NCBI GenBank assembly: GCA_010015655.1
Contig: ML976701.1
Span: 190,689 to 254,688, forward strand
Direction: 5' to 3'
DNA length: 64,000 bases
Source of the DNA: Bimuria novae-zelandiae CBS 107.79
Lineage: Eukaryota; Ascomycota; Dothideomycetes; Pleosporales; Didymosphaeriaceae
Position 1 is the stretch's first letter, and the number at the start of each line of letters is the position of its first letter. Shown here one piece after another: positions 60,756 to 64,000 of this stretch. The translations under genes and the position numbers were made by a program. The notes beneath the pieces are model-generated. The model was not told where the DNA came from. It worked only from the letters and a program-made list of their open reading frames with translations, and searched no databases.

Positions 60756-61220
60756 TACGCGTTTAGGCTAATTAGCGTGTTGCACGCGCGTCGCTCTCCC
60801 CTGTCTTTATCTGTCCCTCCCCTATTTGAATATTCCCTCCTCTTTCTGTTCCAAATCGCGCCTGATGAAAATCCTCCTGTCCGACGAAAAATCTCTCCGA
60901 CCTGACCTGACTCTCTCCTCTCGAAGCCTCTCTGACCGGTATCGGCTTCCCGTTCCTGCACTTCGGTTATCCTGAGTGCACGGCGCTCAGAAAGGCGCTT
61001 ACCGAATAAGTGTTAGCGCATTTCAGCGGCGGTGCATGTGGCTTTGAGAGTGGCGATCTCATGGGTCGTAGCTACATGTACCTCTACCTACCTATCATCT
61101 ATCCCCCGCACTGTCAAAATCTGCCACAAATGACGCGCCAATCAGCGTCTAGTTGATCTCAACACTAAATCTGTATCGTGATGACGGCAATTTTTATTTT
61201 ACAGCCAAAATCGACCTTTT
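60756..61220. other. GC-balanced spacer, no gene recognised
   Basis: CT-rich at 60780-60930, ordinary after that. I see no supported gene or repeat. Confidence 0.45.
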
Positions 61221-61244
61221 TTGAAATTGCTAGCATATGCAAAC

Positions 61245-61550
61245 ATGCTAAATCCTGCGTCTACTATTAGTAACAATCCTGACTTTGTAAAATACACAAA
61301 ACACTCGCAAAAACGAGGTGTTTTACCTAACTTACCCTCCACGCCGCCACCGCAATGGAGACCTCTCGAAATTAATAACTTACGTACTTTCGGAGTCGCT
61401 AATTTACCTGAAAGTACTAACAGAGACTCTCCAATTGCCCTCTTTGACTTGTTTTTCGACGCCGAGGTCATGGAGCAGATCGCACACTTTACCAACGATC
61501 GCGCTGCTCATGCGCACCCTCAGCTCCCCTCCGCAAGAGTAGAGATGCCA
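61245..61550 (+). pseudogene. piggyBac-like transposase, N-terminal fragment
   Basis: An open stretch from ATG 61245 contains PQWRPLEINNLRTFG and, near 61428-61505, the words SPIALFDLFFDAEV and IAHFTNDRA. These fit the start of the DDE_Tnp_1_7 (PiggyBac) domain (SPLxLFxLFF...TNxYA). The catalytic Asp residues would lie further on and are absent. The frame runs into the palindrome at 61556 and stops at 61596. It is un-RIPed, unlike both neighbours. Confidence 0.5.
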
Positions 61551-61555
61551 GTAAT

Positions 61556-61595
61556 CAATCAATCAATATTGAAGCTCCAATATTGTATTGATTGG
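61556..61595. repeat. Short palindrome CAATCAAT...ATTGATTG
   Basis: Two 16-17 bp arms (CAATCAATCAATATTG and CAATATTGTATTGATTG) surround a 6-bp spacer exactly where the piggyBac-like frame breaks off and RIPed hAT-related DNA begins. It may be a transposon end or repair scar. Confidence 0.6.
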
Positions 61596-61759
61596 TAGTT
61601 TTTTGGTGTTGTGATTGAATTAATTGAAAATTAACCTCAGAAGTAGTATATTAATTAATATTAATATTAAATTATTAAAGTTGATTACTCATTTGGCCAC
61701 TAATTATGAATATTATAGGTCTGCTGTGTACTCTCATCCCCTATCTTTGCATTAAAGCC

Positions 61760-64000
61760 TGCATTAGTTAGAAACAAAAATCTAGCTTAGTGCCACGCCT
61801 TAACGCATTATAAAGTAGCAAGCAGTTAAGAGCTAATCTTACGTTACTTAGGCTTAAGAAGGTTACCTAACTAGCTAAAAACTTGCTCACACTTATAGCT
61901 AGAAGCTAGTATTATTATTATATTAATAGTAAAGCGGGACAGGTTAGGATACTTCCTCTCGTACGATATCTAGTATTTAACAGGGGTTGGCGAGTGTTCG
62001 CTCTCGTATTCCGCCGCGGACTACTTAGGCTCCTTCTTCTACTCTATATATTTATCCTCTAAGTTATTACTATTATCTTCGTTATTAAGTATAAAGTTAA
62101 TAGCGTTATTAAGCGCGCTTGCTGTGCGTCAAAGGGTAGGCATAGCTACTATATCTATAGTTAGCTTATATTAAGCCTAAAGCTACTAAAATCTTATATG
62201 CTAAGCCTTAAGTTTCTTGCTATCTCGTTACTATAATTAATTACAGTATGTTTTATAGCGCAGGTGGAGTATCGTAGCAGCGTAGTAAGCTAGGGAATTA
62301 AGTAGCCTATAGTAGTAATTATTAGCTTTCTTAAGCGCGGAGCGTAGATTAATAGTAATATAGTCTTTAGGTGTAGTTTCGTGCTTGTAGTTAACGCTCT
62401 TGTATAGTAGCAAGCGTGCTTTATACTTATTAATTAATATTTTAAACACAGGAAGTACCTTATAGAGTGCACTAAATTTGCTAGTTTTACTACAACCTTG
62501 CAAGCGATTAGTAGCCAACTTCAGGGGCTACAAGATAGCAACGTATTTAGTTATTACCGCCTAATTAGCAAAGGTAAGCCCACTAGATCGCATCTATCGC
62601 GGCACCTTTAGTAGCTAGCTACCACGCTGCTAAGCGTGGCTATTAGCTATCTTAGTCTCTTTAATATAATAGGTAGTATACGCGTAAAAGGTAGACTAGA
62701 GTAGTACACTACGCTTAAACGCGCTACTAAAGCTATTCTAACGCGTAATAACTAGGCGTACTAGCTCGTATAGCTTAAGTTTAGCGTGTGTAAGAAGGTC
62801 TTTATGCAATTAACGTTGGCAGTAGTAAAAGAGGTTATATTATTTAGGCGTATTAATGTGATTAACGATATCTAGAAACACACCAAGTGGGCCATCTTTC
62901 CGCCACTCTGCCATATGAAACTCTTCTTCTTCTATATTATTAGTAGTATTATTATAGGCGTCGCTATCCTTGCCAAACATAATATTTTAACTAATAAGAT
63001 TAAGTGTATAAGGAGCACAGCGGAGGCGACAATTACTAAATAAGAAGCTAAATAATACGCTAAGTTTTTATATAGCCGTATCGTTAGCGTACGCATTGTT
63101 AAGCATAAAGTAGCTAAGGTTGCTATTATCTACGCTAAATAACTATAGAATCCTAGTAACTAGCTCTGCTATCCTCTCGCTAGTATAAGCACTATTAAGC
63201 TAGGGGAGCGTAATAGGCAAGTTCTTTACTTCTCTAGCTTTGTTAGCGTAGTAAGTAACAATACTAAAGAAGCCGCGATATCCACCTTTTATAGTCCACC
63301 TATTAAAGCTTATGTGTATTTTGCTACGAGCCTAAGACAGGTCTTTTATAACCTGCGGCTTTAGCTAGTAGTATAGCTTTATTACAAAGGTTCCCACACT
63401 TTTACGACTCCTCTATAGCGCGTCTTTAGCTACAAGGTTGGTAAATCGTAGCATAGCTCGGAAGGCAGGGTTTTCGAACTCGCGAAAGGGATAGTTATTA
63501 TTAATAAGCTATAGTATAGCCTGTAATCAAAACCCGTGTACGTTAAAGTAACTAAGCTTATTAGTAACCTCCTAAAAGATTTTAATACCGCGGCCTTGCG
63601 TAAGTGCAAGTGTTAACTACCCTTAAGGTAATAAGCGTGTAGGTAGAGGTATTAGGCTATTCTTATTAAGCTAATAGCTAGGTATTATTTAAGCTAAGTG
63701 TGTATTAGCAGTAGAGGTTAATGTTATAACCCTAAAGATACCGCCAGGCCTTTTATTTTAATAGTAGTATTTATAGAGCTACCAGGCCTTTATTAAGTTT
63801 AATAGTTTAGCTATATAGTAGCTATACTTAAATATCTAACTCTAGCCTCGCTTTATTATAGTAGTAAGTTTATAATAGCCAGGTAATTGCGCAAAGTCCA
63901 CGTCGTCTACGTTGTTAATAAGGCTAGAGTAAAGCCCTATATTAACATCGTTAATATATAGGTCTATTATTGCCTTTATAGCCGCTATTAACACTCCTCT
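61760..64000 (-). pseudogene. RIPed hAT transposase, runs off window
   Basis: Minus strand, order right to left. NYPFREFENPAFRAMLRF lies near 63430-63490, SRSKIHISFN near 63310, and LNNAYANDTAI followed by CAPYTLNL near 63010-63110. Then come EEEEFHMAEWRKDGPLGVF (62880-62935) and an open 93-residue stretch 62237-62518 with NRLQGCSKTSKFSALYKVLP and LAYYAATILH. The C-terminal hAT dimerisation words KYPNLSRFTI, CEQVFS and KAWH are at 61780-61990. Many TAA/TAG stops make it dead. hAT transposases are DDE cut-and-paste enzymes. The N-terminus (BED finger) and the right TIR would lie beyond 64000. Confidence 0.8.

Noticed and set aside
60755..60961. 68-residue minus-strand frame at the LINE 5' edge
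   Set aside because: Arg/Glu-rich low-complexity frame without similarity to LINE ORF1 words. May be chance from CT-rich DNA.

Overview
This window is from the nuclear genome of a filamentous ascomycete (Pezizomycotina, probably Dothideomycetes). Genes have short 48-65 bp GT-AG introns with CTAAC/CTGAC-like branch sites, and conserved fungal proteins are present: Trm10, complex I GRIM-19/NDUFA13 and the Dopey protein Dop1. The DNA alternates abruptly between GC-balanced gene DNA and very AT-rich, stop-filled transposon relics. Those relics carry the marks of repeat-induced point mutation (RIP): Trp and Gln codons turned to TAG, Cys to Tyr, Asp to Asn, and loss of CpA/TpG.

Layout. (1) 1-2640: RIP-degraded repeats with an apparent solo LTR, a Ty3/gypsy reverse-transcriptase relic, and a TA-flanked mariner-type MITE inside a larger inverted repeat. 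(2) 2641-30500: the gene island. It holds a dead RING-finger fragment (-), Trm10 (-) divergent from the three-exon NDUFA13 gene (+), two related but broken genes of an unrecognised acidic-tail family (7.2-10.2 kb and 11.7-13.7 kb), a C2H2 zinc-finger gene alone between two gene-poor stretches of about 4-5 kb, and a small PPxY-rich membrane protein gene (-) divergent from the 1872-residue DOP1 gene (+). (3) 30.5-61 kb: a transposon graveyard. A RIPed DUF3435/FluG-type recombinase-like gene with C-terminal zinc fingers is followed by a complete copia element (35471-41033) and a cytochrome P450 fragment. After that lies a Tad/jockey-type LINE on the minus strand, split into three pieces by a second copia element (45521-51702) and a chromodomain-bearing gypsy element (53030-59950). 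All three LTR elements have 5-bp target-site duplications, so the order of insertion can be read. (4) 61-61.6 kb: a GC-balanced scrap with the N-terminus of a piggyBac-like transposase. (5) 61.7-64 kb: a RIPed hAT transposase (-) running off the window.

How it fits together. The living genes are housekeeping (tRNA m1G9 methylation, respiration, endosome-Golgi traffic) plus one putative regulator and one putative Rsp5/Nedd4 adaptor. They sit in a narrow island between RIP-silenced blocks. The two broken paralogues have only TAG as internal in-frame stops, the same signature as the transposons, which suggests RIP also acted inside the island. Coordinates of the live genes and LTR boundaries come from direct reading of splice signals and duplications. 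Family assignments rest on motif recognition without a database search.
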